A stretch of DNA of 5,723 nucleotides from Bacteriovoracaceae bacterium. GTDB taxonomy: Bacteria > Bdellovibrionota > Bacteriovoracia > Bacteriovoracales > Bacteriovoracaceae. Made by a program: the position numbers and the translations under genes. Numbering within the stretch: the stretch's first letter is position 1; each line of letters opens with the position of its first letter. Shown here one piece after another: positions 5,230 through 5,723 of this stretch. The stretch covers positions 1 to 5,723 of the forward strand of contig CANFNN010000200.1 of assembly GCA_947448095.1 (NCBI GenBank), in the 5' to 3' direction. The notes under the pieces were generated by a model. The model did no database searches, was not told the DNA's origin, and worked only from the letters and a program-made list of their open reading frames with translations.

Positions 5230-5685
5230 TTATGAATCAAAATCTCGATCCATAATTGTCTTTCTTCCCTCACTTTTTGCCTTCTCTGCCGCTCTATCTG
5301 TCAGTCTTCTGACGTTTTTCGAGAGGGTATCCATTACTGAACCCGCCGTATTCATGTCGTACTTATCTTTTATGTATTGCTTAAGTTTGGAGGCAACAAT
5401 CAGCACTTCTTGGGACTCTTGAGAGGAGGAAATGGTCTGTTTCGAGACAACAATCACCCTTCTAGGGGCTTCAGAAGCCTCAGGAAGGGCTTCTTCACGT
5501 CGAGGAGAGCGCATTTCCTCGGCCCAAGAACTTTTATGATTCATGATCGGATTATGCATATCCCAGCAGTTTACCGAGCAAAATACGTGTTTACTGCAGC
5601 TGCTGACGCTACAAACCTGATAAATAACATTAAAACCGATCTCTTTTTTACAACTTCCACACTTGCGCCAATAGCTTGTTTCCAT
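5230..5685 (-). CDS. Zinc-finger / histone-fold fusion protein
   Basis: The 151-residue protein has three parts. Residues 9-50 hold eight possible zinc ligands, Cys9, Cys12, Cys25, Cys30, Cys36, Cys40, His44 and His50, including FCSVNCWDMH, which resembles treble-clef fingers of the MYND, HIT or ZZ type. Residues about 51-89 are a charged, Pro/Ser-rich linker. Residues about 91-151 look like a histone fold: helix 1 (EVLIVASKLKQYIKDKY), a loop MNTAG, long helix 2 (about 113-138), then loop GRKTI (140-144) and a short helix 3 (MDRDF). GRKT is the archaeal histone loop signature; Arg141 and Asp148 have the same 7-residue spacing as the Arg52-Asp59 pair of HMfB. Helix 3 is very short, as I recall for the Bdellovibrio histone Bd0055. 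The ATG has AAGGA (5696-5692) 6 nt upstream. Probable role: a DNA-binding chromatin protein, with the finger recruiting a protein partner. The finger class is uncertain. Confidence 0.85.
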   Translation of the reverse strand: METSYWRKCGSCKKEIGFNVIYQVCSVSSCSKHVFCSVNCWDMHNPIMNHKSSWAEEMRSPRREEALPEASEAPRRVIVVSKQTISSSQESQEVLIVASKLKQYIKDKYDMNTAGSVMDTLSKNVRRLTDRAAEKAKSEGRKTIMDRDFDS

Positions 5686-5714
5686 AAATCTTCCTTGATT
5701 CAGTTTATTTTTTG

Positions 5715-5720
5715 ATTGTA
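5715..5720 (-). promoter_or_regulatory. Possible -10 element of the histone-fold gene
   Basis: On the minus strand TACAAT (5720 to 5715) matches the -10 consensus in 5 of 6 bases. It would start transcription near 5708, giving a leader of about 22 nt that includes the AAGGA site. The matching -35 would lie beyond the window edge, so the call is weak. Confidence 0.35.
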
Positions 5721-5723
5721 CAC

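Noticed and set aside
4920..5255. Plus-strand 111-codon frame rich in Ala, Phe, Leu and Val that looks like a membrane protein
   Set aside because: It is the antisense of the Lys/Ala repeats of the SWIB gene; the hydrophobic pattern comes from the reverse complement of the AAA and GCA/GCT codons.

Overview
The window is a dense stretch of bacterial chromosome with eight protein genes, the leftmost cut by the window edge, and very short intergenic gaps. The moderate A+T content, Shine-Dalgarno sites of the AAGGA type, an H1-like SWIB protein and above all a bacterial histone-fold protein point to a Bdellovibrionota-type bacterium (Bdellovibrio or Bacteriovorax relatives). This placement is inferred from gene content, not from a marker gene.

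Left part (1-2978). A small XRE-type repressor gene (minus strand, running off the left edge) is divergent from an ABC exporter gene. The 56 bp between their start codons hold two copies of the dyad TGTAAA-N6-TTTACA, 21 bp apart. They interlock with two divergent promoter-like sequences that would start both mRNAs at or next to the ATG. The exporter stop codon overlaps the start (ATGA) of a glutaredoxin-fold gene whose active-site cysteines are both replaced. A DsbA-like oxidoreductase gene with an intact CPFC site follows, and its ribosome binding site lies inside a long RNA hairpin.

Middle (2971-4625, minus strand). A DnaQ-like DEDDh exonuclease gene overlaps by 13 bp the downstream gene rlmG (23S rRNA guanine-N2 methyltransferase). 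The end of rlmG overlaps convergently by 8 bp with the DsbA-like gene.

Right part (4639-5723, minus strand). A Lys/Ala/Pro-rich protein with a C-terminal SWIB domain is followed by a strong intrinsic terminator. Upstream of it lies the most striking gene: a 151-residue protein joining an N-terminal Cys/His zinc finger to a C-terminal histone fold that keeps the R-K-T loop and the Arg-Asp pair spacing of archaeal histones. The histone-fold and SWIB genes are adjacent and co-oriented and look like a small chromatin-protein locus with eukaryote-like domains.

There is no sign of an insertion sequence, CRISPR array, tRNA or rRNA. No gap between genes exceeds 100 bp.
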